In this document: positions 8,270-17,225 of the stretch, in pieces
Position numbering within the stretch: the stretch's first letter is position 1
Layout: every line of letters starts with the position of its first letter
Assembly: GCA_965222345.1 (NCBI GenBank)
Contig: CBDCTS010000004.1
Span: 1-64,000, forward strand
Direction: 5' to 3'
Length of the DNA stretch: 64,000 nt
Origin: JADFGZ01 sp965222345
Lineage (GTDB): Bacteria > Acidobacteriota > Terriglobia > 2-12-FULL-54-10
The notes under the pieces: model-generated
Told to the model about the DNA's origin: nothing
What the model saw: only the letters and a program-made list of their open reading frames with translations
Databases searched by the model: none
Position numbers and translations under genes: made by a program

Positions 8270-9475
8270 TCAGCGGCGGTTCGACGGCACAATCCGCAGG
8301 ATGCGCCCGTTGCGGTCATCTGTCAGGAGGTACAGTAAGCCGTCCGGTCCCTGCTGCACGTCGCGAATTCGCTCATTCAAATCGCCCAGATACCGCTCTT
8401 CGCTCGTCACCCCGCCTCCTTGCAGCGTGAGTCTCACCAGTAACCCCGGCTGCATCGAGCCAATCAAGATGCTTCCTTTCCACTCGGGAAAAGCGTCGCC
8501 TGTATAAAACGTCATGTCGGAAGGAGCAATCACGGGGTCCCAATAATAGATTGGCTGCTCCATGCCGGGCTTCACCCTGCCCTCTCCGATCTTAGCGCCG
8601 GAATAATCCACGCCATACGTGATTACAGGCCAGCCGTAGTTCTTGCCGGCTTCGGGATGGTTCAACTCGTCCCCGCCGCGCGCGCCGTGCTCCACGGTCC
8701 AGAGTTGTCCGGTCTGCGGATGCAGTGCTGCGCCCTGGACGTTGCGATGCCCGTAGGACCAGATCTGGGGCTGTGCTCCGTCACGGCCGACAAAAGGATT
8801 GTCGCGCGGCACTGAGCCGTCCGAGGTAATCCGCATTATCTTGCCGAAACCAACCGACAGGTCCTGTGCTCCCTGCCGATGGTTAGCGCGGTCGCCTTGG
8901 GTAATAAACAGCGTGCCGTCGCGGGCAAAAACCAGCCGGGACCCAAAATGGTTTCCGCCCCTGACCTTCGGTTCCTGGCGATAGATTACCTGAACGTCAT
9001 CGAGTCGTCCCTGGCCGAGCCGGGCGCGGGCAACGGAGGTCCCCGCAGTGCCGCGCTCTCCGGGCTCCGCGTAGGAAAAGTAGACGAGACGGTTATCGGC
9101 AAAGCGGGGGTCGAGCGCGACATCGAGCAGACCGCCCTGTCCGCCTGCCTGCACCTGCGGCACGCCTGCGAGCGGCGGTGACAACTGACCGTTCTGTTCG
9201 GCGATGCGCAGCCGCCCAGGGCGTTCGGTGACCAGCATGCGACCGCCGGGCAGGAAAGCAAGCCCCCACGGATGTTCCAGGCCGCGCGCGACAGTCTCGA
9301 CGTGGATGGCTGCGTTCACCGGCGGCGGTGTCGGCGAGCGCGGTGCCTGGGCTTGGACCAGCAACGGCATCAGCGCGCCCGATACCGAGCAGGCAAGGAT
9401 CAGAACCCTTGCAAGCCCCCGGCCCGAGCCATCCGGGGAACTGCCAATGGGCCGGACCTGTGTATTCCGTGCCAT
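8270..9475 (-). CDS. PQQ-dependent aldose sugar dehydrogenase, secreted
   Basis: This 401-aa soluble quinoprotein of the GSDH/YliI family oxidises aldoses to lactones in the periplasm with PQQ as cofactor. An AAGGAGA site precedes ATG 9475. A signal peptide (about 20-45, ending near VQAQA) is followed by a six-bladed propeller. Landmarks are GLEHPWGLAFLPGG, the active-site histidine in GGNHFGSRL, YGHRNVQG, and the calcium and PQQ side-chain region EHGARGGDELN and GKNYGWPV. The length fits Asd-type enzymes. It is monocistronic; the neighbours give no substrate clue. Confidence 0.88.
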   Translation of the reverse strand: MARNTQVRPIGSSPDGSGRGLARVLILACSVSGALMPLLVQAQAPRSPTPPPVNAAIHVETVARGLEHPWGLAFLPGGRMLVTERPGRLRIAEQNGQLSPPLAGVPQVQAGGQGGLLDVALDPRFADNRLVYFSYAEPGERGTAGTSVARARLGQGRLDDVQVIYRQEPKVRGGNHFGSRLVFARDGTLFITQGDRANHRQGAQDLSVGFGKIMRITSDGSVPRDNPFVGRDGAQPQIWSYGHRNVQGAALHPQTGQLWTVEHGARGGDELNHPEAGKNYGWPVITYGVDYSGAKIGEGRVKPGMEQPIYYWDPVIAPSDMTFYTGDAFPEWKGSILIGSMQPGLLVRLTLQGGGVTSEERYLGDLNERIRDVQQGPDGLLYLLTDDRNGRILRIVPSNRR

Positions 9476-9811
9476 GTGTCAATCTCCTTCTGGTCGTGCG
9501 ATGAAGCTGATCCAAAGGTTCCTCGCCAGCATAGCAAAGCTGGATCAAGCGCAATAAGAACCCGAACCGAGATGCTCGGTGGCCACCCTTTAGTTCCAGT
9601 ATAAAGCACTAGGCGGGTCGATCTTGCGGATTGAAGACAAAAAGAATCCGGTTATCAATCCCTGTCTCGTTCTATTTCTGGCCCACTCGAAGCTCCAAAT
9701 CCATTTTCATAGCCCCAGACTGTGATGTAGACTCTCCTTATTGGCGGAAAAAGCCGTCACGTCAATGCGCTGTCGCATCCAATGTCTGTAAGCGGTTCGA
9801 GGCTTGTCAAA

Positions 9812-11128
9812 ATGTGGCGTATCGCATCAATCTTGCTAATTGTGGCAGCAACTTTGGCTATGCCTGCAAAGGCCCAGAAAAGTGTCCGCTTAGCGGATTT
9901 GGAGAAGTTTTCCGGGGTTTACGAACTATCTCCCGAACGTTTTGTTTACATCCAACCGTGGCCGGGCGGTGGCGGCAAACTGGCGTATTCCGACGATTTG
10001 GGACAGATCAGGGCGCTTTTTTCTATCTCGGAGAACACCTTTGTGGCGGGACCCGGCCTGCTTGTTCCCACTCCCGCCGAACTGGAAATCACCTTCGCCC
10101 AGAATCCGGAAGGCACCGTTACCGGCTTGGTTCGGCGGCAAAACGGGTTTCCGGACAGGACCGCCAGGATACTTGAATCTTACAAGCGGGAAGAGGTGAG
10201 CTTCCGCAACGGGAGGATCAGCCTGGAGGGCGTCTTATTTGCTCCTTCCGGCAAAGGGGTCCATCCCGCCATTGTGCTCATTCACGGTACTGGCCCCGGG
10301 GACCGCAACACAGTGCTTCCTCTCGTCCATTTTCTGGTGCGCCACGGAATAGCCCTCCTGGGCTACGATAAACGCGGTGTGGGAGGTTCCACCGGGGACT
10401 GGCGTACTGTGAGTCTGGAAGAGCTGGCCGGGGACGCGCTGGCCGCCGTCAAATTTCTCCAGAGCCGAAAGGAGATTGATCTAGAAAGGATCGGCGTACT
10501 CGGTGCTAGCCAGGGAGGATGGGTTGCTCCGCTCGCGGCTTCCCAGTCCGGCGACATCGGCTTTGTAATTAGCGTTTCCGGCGCCGGAATGAGTCCGGCA
10601 GAGGTGGCATTGGAACGGTTAGCCCGCTCCCTGCAAGCCAAAGGGTTTCCCGATCATGAGGTCCAGGAAGCGCTGGCTTTGAGAAAACTTCTTGGTGAGG
10701 TGGCTCGCGGCAAGCTGGGCTGGGAGGACATCCAGGCATCTGTAGAAAAATCCAGGAAGACAAACTGGTTTCAATACGTCCCTGTGCCGCCTTCAGCCGA
10801 TAACCGGTTGTTCGAGCATTGGCGGCGTCTTCCTTTCGACTACGACCCCGGACCGGTGATTGCAAAACTCCAGGTGCCCGTGCTGGCGTTATTCGGAGGC
10901 TTGGACCATGCCGTTCTCCCCGACAAGAACGCCGGCAGATGGAGAGCGGCCCTGCAGGAAGGCAATGTCAAGGACTACACGATCCAGATTTTCCCCGGCG
11001 GCAATCACATGCTTCTGGAAGCACGGACGGGCTCGATGGAAGAATACCCGACGCTGAAGCGTTTTGTGCCCGGCTATGCTCCTTTGCTGCTGGAGTGGCT
11101 TCGGGAACGAAATATTCTGGGGAGGTGA
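9812..11128 (+). CDS. Secreted alpha/beta hydrolase
   Basis: This is a serine hydrolase of the S9/dipeptidyl-hydrolase-like alpha/beta fold, 438 aa from ATG 9812. That start is preferred to the in-frame ATG at 9782 because GAGG lies about 10 bp upstream and the protein then begins directly with a signal peptide ending in MPAKAQ. An N-terminal domain of about 125 residues of unknown role precedes the hydrolase domain. Visible elements are the oxyanion region LIHGTGPGD, the nucleophile elbow LGASQGG, the acid in FGGLDHAV and the histidine in FPGGNHML. Natural substrate unknown (ester or peptide). Confidence 0.82.
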   Translation: MWRIASILLIVAATLAMPAKAQKSVRLADLEKFSGVYELSPERFVYIQPWPGGGGKLAYSDDLGQIRALFSISENTFVAGPGLLVPTPAELEITFAQNPEGTVTGLVRRQNGFPDRTARILESYKREEVSFRNGRISLEGVLFAPSGKGVHPAIVLIHGTGPGDRNTVLPLVHFLVRHGIALLGYDKRGVGGSTGDWRTVSLEELAGDALAAVKFLQSRKEIDLERIGVLGASQGGWVAPLAASQSGDIGFVISVSGAGMSPAEVALERLARSLQAKGFPDHEVQEALALRKLLGEVARGKLGWEDIQASVEKSRKTNWFQYVPVPPSADNRLFEHWRRLPFDYDPGPVIAKLQVPVLALFGGLDHAVLPDKNAGRWRAALQEGNVKDYTIQIFPGGNHMLLEARTGSMEEYPTLKRFVPGYAPLLLEWLRERNILGR

Positions 11129-11327
11129 GCCTGCATGGGATTCACTCTCTCATTGCACATCCGAACCGCTGCAAGCCGGATTGGGATCAAACTGTCCCGG
11201 CATGGCGGACGGGGCCTTGGAGGGCAGGAGAAGGACTCGGAGGGACACCGGATTGCTGTCGTCGCGAATCCGGCGTCCGTCCGTGGAACCAGATGGAGCG
11301 AACCTGCGCAGGAAGGAACGGTATGAA

Positions 11328-12221
11328 TCAGCCTCTCAGGTGCCTGTTGGAGAATTCCAGCGTGCGCTGCCAGGCCAGCTTGGCATTGGCTTCATCATAA
11401 CGGGGCGTCGTATCGTTATGGAAACCGTGATTCGCACCCTCATACATATGCGCTGTGTAGGTCACGCCGTTTGCTTTCAGCGCTGCTTCGTAATCGGGCC
11501 ATCCCGCGTTAATGCGCGTGTCCAGAGACGCATATTGAAGCAGGAGAGGCGCCTTGATCTTGGCGGCGTCCTCGGCTGAGGGCTGTCCGCCGTAGAAGGG
11601 AATCGCTGCATCAAGGTCTGAGCCCATCCGCACGGCCAGCGTGTTGGCTATGCCGCCGCCAAAACAGAATCCAACGACGCCGAGCTTGCCGGTGCAATCG
11701 GGGCGCGCTTTCAGCCAGCGCGCCGACGCCAGGAAGTCTTCGGTCATTTTTCCCCTGTCGACATCTTGGAACAGCGCTCTTCCTTCGTCTTCATCGCCCG
11801 GGTAGCCGCCCACCGAACTGAGACCATCCGGCGCAAAGGCTATAAAGTTCTCGGTGCCTAAACGCCGCGCCACGTCCTCGATATAAGGATTCAGGCCCCG
11901 GTTCTCGTGCACGACCAGGAATCCGGGCAGCCTTCCGGCGGCGTTCGCGGGACGAACCAGGTATCCACGTATGCTTCCGTGGCCTTGCGGCGAGGATACG
12001 GTTGCGTACTCGGTCGTGATACGGCTGTCGTCCGGAGCGACTTGTTGCGCCCAAGCGAAATTTGGGCGGAGGCTCTCCAATATTGCCGCGGCCGTTAAGC
12101 CACCGATCGCAAACTTTTTCGCGCCATTCAGGAACTCACGGCGGTTGATATCGCCGTGAACGTATTTGTCAAATAGGTTTAGCAACTCCTGCGGGAAATC
12201 GGTCGCCTTTTTTCGTTCCAT
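11328..12221 (-). CDS. Dienelactone hydrolase family protein, Tat-exported
   Basis: This 297-aa alpha/beta hydrolase belongs to the carboxymethylenebutenolidase family. A twin-arginine type leader (NRREFLNGAKKFAIGG, about 26-41, then a hydrophobic stretch ending near FAWAQ) suggests export to the periplasm. The triad uses a cysteine nucleophile (GFCFGGG), an aspartate (YASLDTR) and a histidine (EGANHGFHND), as in classical dienelactone hydrolases. Exported versions with this architecture are common in soil bacteria and their substrates are mostly unknown. The gene stands alone between two unrelated units. Confidence 0.88.
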   Translation of the reverse strand: MERKKATDFPQELLNLFDKYVHGDINRREFLNGAKKFAIGGLTAAAILESLRPNFAWAQQVAPDDSRITTEYATVSSPQGHGSIRGYLVRPANAAGRLPGFLVVHENRGLNPYIEDVARRLGTENFIAFAPDGLSSVGGYPGDEDEGRALFQDVDRGKMTEDFLASARWLKARPDCTGKLGVVGFCFGGGIANTLAVRMGSDLDAAIPFYGGQPSAEDAAKIKAPLLLQYASLDTRINAGWPDYEAALKANGVTYTAHMYEGANHGFHNDTTPRYDEANAKLAWQRTLEFSNRHLRG

Positions 12222-13319
12222 GGGAGCGTCTCCTTCACTTTTAGTTCACGATGCTGTGTGTGAATGATGCGGCAGAAGCCGGCATCGCAGATGCTATTTC
12301 ATCGCTCTCGGGGAACAGTTCCCCATCCGATGCTATTGAGTTCGATCACGTGCCGTACAACCCTCAGGCGCGCATCCCCACCCAAGGGGAGTACTATGCA
12401 ACTATTCTAGCACCACGAATCAAGGAACTCGCAAACAAAACGGCGGGCGCACCGAGGATTTGTGCCAGTGAAAATAAGAATCAACATCCGGGCTTGATTC
12501 TGGCTGACCCTCTACAGGGTTTTGTCCGATCCACGTGGCTGGAGCAGTTTTCCAGTAGCTGTGGAATACCCAAGAACTTCTCCGGAAAACGACTCCAATC
12601 CCTGCTTTGGGCGGAACGATCCGGAGGGTCTATCGGGCAAGTTATGTTGAAAACAAAAGACTTGTTGGCTTCGTTTCGTAATATTTACCTACTGCCCCAC
12701 CTAGCTGCCTGGACTGTGGCCCGCCGCCGTTGCCCTTCTCTCAGTATAATTGCCTGCCGGAAGCCAGTCCAGGCAATTCTTTCGAACATTCCGAAAGAAC
12801 TGACGAGTCGGCTTCAAAGCATTCAGGAATTACAATGAAAAAGGCTGCGTATCTCCCTTGGTTGCTTTGAAGTTTGCCAAACAACAAATCAGCCAGATAC
12901 GCTGCTCTTCTTCAATCCCTCGAACACTAGATTCGGTTATAACTCCAATTTCAAGACATTGGTTCAACGCGCAGCATTCATGCCTTGAGCATCAGAATTC
13001 GCAGGCCTTCCGGTATGAGGTCGTATTCTGTGCTAGGTTTGCTGCTCCCTGACCGGCACGGCCCCTCGAAAAGCAGCCCGGGGTCCTCGAGTTGTAGAAA
13101 GCCTCAGTGGTGATCTCCACTCAGGACGCTCTAGGGGGATGAGCAGGTTTATTTCTCCTTTCTTTGCGCAAAGAATGAGAAGTGTATTATCCTGAGATCA
13201 GAATATGGAAATGCTGACAGTGAATGGGGTCGCGTAATTTTTCCTGCCCGGTAATGGATGCCTCAGGATATAGAGAGCAATACAGTTAGGCAACTGAACA
13301 GGTAAAACCGGAGGAATGG
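12222..13319. other. About 1.1 kb without a convincing gene
   Basis: Open frames here (for example plus 12251-12838) have no recognisable domain, no good ribosome site and composition unlike the flanking genes, so they are probably not real. One structural feature stands out: a perfect 11-bp inverted repeat, TGCCTGGACTG at 12706-12716 and CAGTCCAGGCA at 12765-12775, 48 bp apart. The last 160 bp form the leader of the molybdenum hydroxylase operon and hold a 16-bp palindrome, listed separately. Confidence 0.5.
13160..13175. promoter_or_regulatory. 16-bp perfect palindrome upstream of the molybdenum hydroxylase operon
   Basis: The sequence TTCTTTGCGCAAAGAA is a perfect 16-bp palindrome, about 145 bp before the first gene of the operon. 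A TATTAT hexamer at 13185-13190 lies just downstream, with TTGCGC inside the palindrome as a poor -35 at 15-bp spacing. This is what an operator for a dimeric repressor or activator placed over a promoter would look like. No regulator gene is in the immediate vicinity. Confidence 0.45.
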
Positions 13320-14279
13320 ATGAGTTATCTTAGAAGACTGCCCAGGTTTGAGTACTTGGCGCCGCGAAGTGTCCCGGAGGCTTGCGAGTTCCTGGCCAAG
13401 TATGGGCGTGAGGCCAAGCTTCTGGCTGGGGGAACCGACCTCATCATCATGATGCGCCGGCGTGAGGTCGTACCTCGGTACGTCATCGGGCTCAAGAATA
13501 TCCCCGCTCTTGACTTTATCCGGCTCGATCAGGACGGCAGCCTAGCCATCGGCGCCATGTCTACTTGTTGGGCGATCCAAATTTCTCCCATCGTTCGTCA
13601 GCACTATGATTTCCTTGCTCAGACCGCCGCCGATATCGGGAGTGTTGAGAACCTCCACGTCAGCACCATCGGTGGCAACCTCTGCGGTGGGCTCCCCTGC
13701 GTGGACTTTCCCGCCCCCCTGTTAACCTTAGAGGCAAAGGTAAAGCTAGTGAGCCCACGGGGGGAAAGAGTCGTCCCTCTGGATGTCTTTTTCTTGGAGT
13801 TTGAGAAAACAGCCTTGGAGCCGGACGAGGTACTGACAGAGATCCATATCCCACCTCAAGCGTCCAGAAGCGGTGGGGCTTACGTCAAGTTTCACGACCG
13901 CCATATGGTTGATATAACGACTACCGGAGCGGGGGCCTTCATGACCCTGGACCCGGATGGACAAACCATCGAGGCCGTGAAGATCGCGCTGACCACCAGC
14001 GCCCCTGTTCCCCTGCGTGTAAGAGAGGCGGAGGCTGCCCTCCGGAGTCAAGTGCTGACGGAGGAAGTTCTAAAGGAGGCGATTGACCTGGTCTCTAAGG
14101 AAGCTACCCCCCGAACTTCCTGGCGCTCCACTAAAGAATTCCGTCTGGAACTGATCCGGGCTCTGGTCAAGCGGGCCCTCACAAAAGCCTGGAAGAAGGC
14201 AAAGGGAACAACCCCTCCAGTTGTTTCCCCTCCCTGGCTTTTTCATTCACTTCATCCACAGATCGGAGGCACGTATTGA
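13320..14279 (+). CDS. Molybdenum hydroxylase, FAD-binding medium subunit (CoxM/XdhB type)
   Basis: This 319-aa subunit carries FAD and passes electrons out of a xanthine-dehydrogenase-family enzyme. A CCGGAGGAATGG ribosome site precedes ATG 13320. The N-terminal FAD_binding_5 domain shows AKLLAGGTDLIIMMRR (about 34-50) and the second FAD motif TIGGNLCGGLPCVDFP (about 118-133); a CO_deh_flav_C domain follows (about 180-290). It overlaps the iron-sulfur subunit gene by 4 bp. The order medium-small-large is that of CO dehydrogenase and nicotinate- or quinoline-oxidising enzymes. Confidence 0.92.
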   Translation: MSYLRRLPRFEYLAPRSVPEACEFLAKYGREAKLLAGGTDLIIMMRRREVVPRYVIGLKNIPALDFIRLDQDGSLAIGAMSTCWAIQISPIVRQHYDFLAQTAADIGSVENLHVSTIGGNLCGGLPCVDFPAPLLTLEAKVKLVSPRGERVVPLDVFFLEFEKTALEPDEVLTEIHIPPQASRSGGAYVKFHDRHMVDITTTGAGAFMTLDPDGQTIEAVKIALTTSAPVPLRVREAEAALRSQVLTEEVLKEAIDLVSKEATPRTSWRSTKEFRLELIRALVKRALTKAWKKAKGTTPPVVSPPWLFHSLHPQIGGTY

Positions 14280-14761
14280 AAAACCGGGTTCCAGTTACCC
14301 TGAAGGTAAACGGAGAGATTTACGAGCTTTTCATCCCTCCCTGGCAGATGCTCCTGGATGCCCTGCGGGACGACTTGGGCCTGACAGGGGCAAAGCGGTG
14401 CTGTATCGAGGGGCAGTGCGGCGCTTGTACTGTGTTGCTGGACGGCAAGCCTATCAACTCGTGCCTCTATCTGGCAATCGAGGCCCAAGGCAAGGATATC
14501 TTGACGATAGAAGGCCTTGCCAAGGATGGAGAATTTGATCCTGTCCAAACGGCGTTTGTCGAGCGTGGAGCTGTTCAGTGCGGCTTTTGCACGCCAGGCT
14601 TGGTGATCGCGGCTAAGGCCCTTCTGGACATAAGTCCCAACCCCAGCGAGGACGATGTGCGGATCGCCTTGTCAGGACACCTGTGTCGCTGTGGATGCTA
14701 CGGGCAGATCACGGAGGCCATCCTGGCAGCCGCTCAGGAGATGACTAAAAAGGCTCAGTAA
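14276..14761 (+). CDS. Molybdenum hydroxylase, 2Fe-2S small subunit (CoxS/XdhC type)
   Basis: This 161-aa electron-transfer subunit has two [2Fe-2S] clusters. Cluster-binding cysteines are seen in the plant-ferredoxin part (CIEGQCGACTVLLDG then INSC) and in the helical part (CGFCTPG and CRCGCYGQI). The most plausible start is TTG 14276, 4 bp inside the preceding gene, because a CGGAGG site lies at 14265-14270 and the first ATG is too far in. A complete, normal-length family member, followed 18 bp later by the large subunit. Confidence 0.92.
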   Translation: MKNRVPVTLKVNGEIYELFIPPWQMLLDALRDDLGLTGAKRCCIEGQCGACTVLLDGKPINSCLYLAIEAQGKDILTIEGLAKDGEFDPVQTAFVERGAVQCGFCTPGLVIAAKALLDISPNPSEDDVRIALSGHLCRCGCYGQITEAILAAAQEMTKKAQ

Positions 14762-14779
14762 GGAGAAGGAGGTAATCGT

Positions 14780-17095
14780 ATGCCGACCTTTGAGGAGGTC
14801 TTCAAAGAGAGGGGATATAGCGTCATAGGCCATTCTGTCCCCAAGAAGGACGGTTGGGTTAAGGTCACTGGAGAGGCCAAATTCGCCGACGACTTGTATT
14901 TTCCGGGGATGCTCCATGGCAAGCTCCTCCACAGTCCCCATCCTCATGCCAAGATCATTCATATTGATAGCAGTCGAGCCGAAAAACTCAGGGGCGTTCG
15001 GGGGATCGTTACCGGAAAAGAATTCCCCGGCGTCCTGTATGGCAACTTCTCCCATACTCGAGACTATCTTCCCTTGGCCATAGACAGAGTCCGTTACATC
15101 GGGGAGGAGGTGGCAGCAGTAGCGGCCGTGGACCTGGACACGGCGGAGGAGGCCTTAGACCTGATCCAGGTGGAGTACGAACCCTTGCCGGCAGTCTTCG
15201 ACCCGGAAGAAGCGATGCAGCCCGGTGCCCCTCAGCTCTACGACCATGCGCCCAACAACGTCGCCGCCGAAAGCCATTTTCAGTTTGGAGACGTGGAGAA
15301 AGGCTTCGCCGAGTCCGACTATCTCCGAGAGGACGTCTTTGAGACCCAGGCCATGAAACACGCCATGCTGGAGCCCCATGCCTGTGTGGGCCTCTGGGAT
15401 GCTACCGGAGACGTTACCCTATGGTCTTGCAAGTCAAGCCCTTATGTGGTTTGGCGACATTTGGCGATGGGGTTGGGGATCGAACAAGGCAAAGTTCGCA
15501 TTGTCCAGACCTATATTGGAGGAAGTTTCTCAGGAGGCAAGCAGGAAGCCATGCCCATGGATTTTTGCGCCGTAATGCTCTCCAAAAAGACAGGGCGACC
15601 CGTGAAGTTCGTGCACACCATGGATGAAGTGTTGACCATTGGTCACATGCGTCATCCTATGAATATCTGGCTTAAGACCGGGGTGAAGCGGGACGGGACC
15701 CTGATCGCTCAGCACTGCAAAATCATCGCCAACGGCGGCTCCCACGCCAGTATCGGTCAGCTCAGCATTTTCCTCCCCGGACTAGGGCTCAATCTTCCCT
15801 ATCGGGTTCCCAACGTAAAGTTCGACTCCTATCGCACTTACACTAACACCGGCTTTGCCGGGGCGTTGCGGAGCCATACCCAACCTCAGATCTGCTACTC
15901 TCGGGAATCCCAGCTGGAAATCATCGCCGAGGAACTGGGGTTGGACTCCGTTGATATCCGGCTCAAGAACGCCCGTCACGGTGGAGAGGTGACCCCAAGC
16001 GGCTTTCGTTTGGAAACCTTCGGGATTGTCGAGGGCATCGAGAAGGTGGTAGAGGCTTCGGGATGGCGCAAGAAATATGGAAAGCTACCCCGATGTCGCG
16101 GGATCGGCATCGCCGCCAGTGGCATGATCAGCGGCGCTCGCCTCATGTCCCACTCAGCGTCCTCTGCTGAGATCAAGGTCCGAGAGGATGGGGCAGTGTC
16201 GCTAATGACCGGCTCCGCCGATGCTGGTCAGGGGGCCGACACGGTACTATCGATGATAGCGGCTGAGGTGCTGGGAGTCAGGGTGGAAGACGTTCATTAT
16301 GCCTTGGTCGACTCCGCTGTGACCCCTCTGGACCCGGGGACCTTCAGCTCTCGGGTCACCTTATGGACAGGCAATGCCGTGAAGCAAGCGGCAGAGGATG
16401 CCCGCAAGCAGTTGGAAGAGGTGGCTGCGCAAAAACTCCAGGTTGATCCCAAGGAGTTGGTCTTCCGGGATCGGCGGGTGTATGTTCGGGGCGACCTCCA
16501 GCGGGGCTTGGCCCTCGCCGCAGTGGTGCGCTTGGCGCAGAACCGCTTGGGGTGTCCTGTGATGGGCAAAGGCTCTTATAGCAGCGGAGATGACCCAATT
16601 GCCGTTCGAGGCGGCTATGGCAACGTCTCCCCGGCCTATAGCGCAACGGCGGTGGTGGTGGAGGTGGAAGTAGATGAGGAATCCGGCTTGATTAGCTTGC
16701 AAGGGATATGGAACGCCAGTGACTGCGGCTTCCCCCTGAACCCAATGCTGGTGGCTGGACAGGCTATGGGCGCCTTTACCATGAGCATGGGGCAGGCGCT
16801 GTATGAAAACCTGATCCGACTCAATGGCAAGGTGATGAACCCTTCCTTCCGAGACTACAAGATTCCCCTGATCGTGGACCTGCCCAAGCTGGAGAACGTG
16901 AAACTCATCGATATCGTTACCGAGGACCCCAAAGGTCCGTTCGGGGCTAAGGAAGCCGGGCAGGGCCCCGGAGATGGGGTCATTGCCGCCATTGCCAACG
17001 CTGTTTACAATGCCACAGGGGTGCGCATCAAGAGCTTGCCGATCTCTCCTGACAAGGTGCTCTCCGGCCTCCAAGAGGTGTCAAGTCGACGTTGA
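14780..17095 (+). CDS. Molybdenum hydroxylase, molybdopterin-binding large subunit
   Basis: This 771-aa catalytic subunit of a xanthine dehydrogenase-family enzyme hydroxylates a C-H bond with water at a Mo-pterin centre. The RBS GGAGAAGGAGG precedes ATG 14780. An Ald_Xan_dh_C domain (about 20-140) is followed by Mo-binding halves; YIGGSFSGGKQ replaces the usual GGGFG loop, and the conserved catalytic glutamate is in GAKEAGQGPG (about 728). The CO dehydrogenase active-loop signature AYRCSFR is absent (the matching stretch reads AGALRSHTQPQ), so it is not a form I CO dehydrogenase. The substrate is unknown; aromatic or N-heterocyclic compounds are the common ones in this group. Confidence 0.9.
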   Translation: MPTFEEVFKERGYSVIGHSVPKKDGWVKVTGEAKFADDLYFPGMLHGKLLHSPHPHAKIIHIDSSRAEKLRGVRGIVTGKEFPGVLYGNFSHTRDYLPLAIDRVRYIGEEVAAVAAVDLDTAEEALDLIQVEYEPLPAVFDPEEAMQPGAPQLYDHAPNNVAAESHFQFGDVEKGFAESDYLREDVFETQAMKHAMLEPHACVGLWDATGDVTLWSCKSSPYVVWRHLAMGLGIEQGKVRIVQTYIGGSFSGGKQEAMPMDFCAVMLSKKTGRPVKFVHTMDEVLTIGHMRHPMNIWLKTGVKRDGTLIAQHCKIIANGGSHASIGQLSIFLPGLGLNLPYRVPNVKFDSYRTYTNTGFAGALRSHTQPQICYSRESQLEIIAEELGLDSVDIRLKNARHGGEVTPSGFRLETFGIVEGIEKVVEASGWRKKYGKLPRCRGIGIAASGMISGARLMSHSASSAEIKVREDGAVSLMTGSADAGQGADTVLSMIAAEVLGVRVEDVHYALVDSAVTPLDPGTFSSRVTLWTGNAVKQAAEDARKQLEEVAAQKLQVDPKELVFRDRRVYVRGDLQRGLALAAVVRLAQNRLGCPVMGKGSYSSGDDPIAVRGGYGNVSPAYSATAVVVEVEVDEESGLISLQGIWNASDCGFPLNPMLVAGQAMGAFTMSMGQALYENLIRLNGKVMNPSFRDYKIPLIVDLPKLENVKLIDIVTEDPKGPFGAKEAGQGPGDGVIAAIANAVYNATGVRIKSLPISPDKVLSGLQEVSSRR

Positions 17096-17225
17096 TAGGC
17101 AACGGCATTTTCGAGGATGAAAATCATGCTCTGCTGCTCTCGCGACAGGTTCTAATTTCTTCTTAGGGGATTGCCTTTGTCCAGGCTGCTCAATAATCCG
17201 GCACGGCTAGTCGGATTTCAATCGT

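Noticed and set aside
12251..12838. A 195-codon plus-strand frame in the gap before the Mo-hydroxylase operon
   Set aside because: No recognisable domain, no ribosome site, and composition unlike neighbouring genes; it also overlaps the inverted repeat region.
14780..17095. First Mo-hydroxylase considered as a form I CO dehydrogenase
   Set aside because: The AYRCSFR active-site loop is absent from its large subunit, so no CO-oxidising role is claimed.
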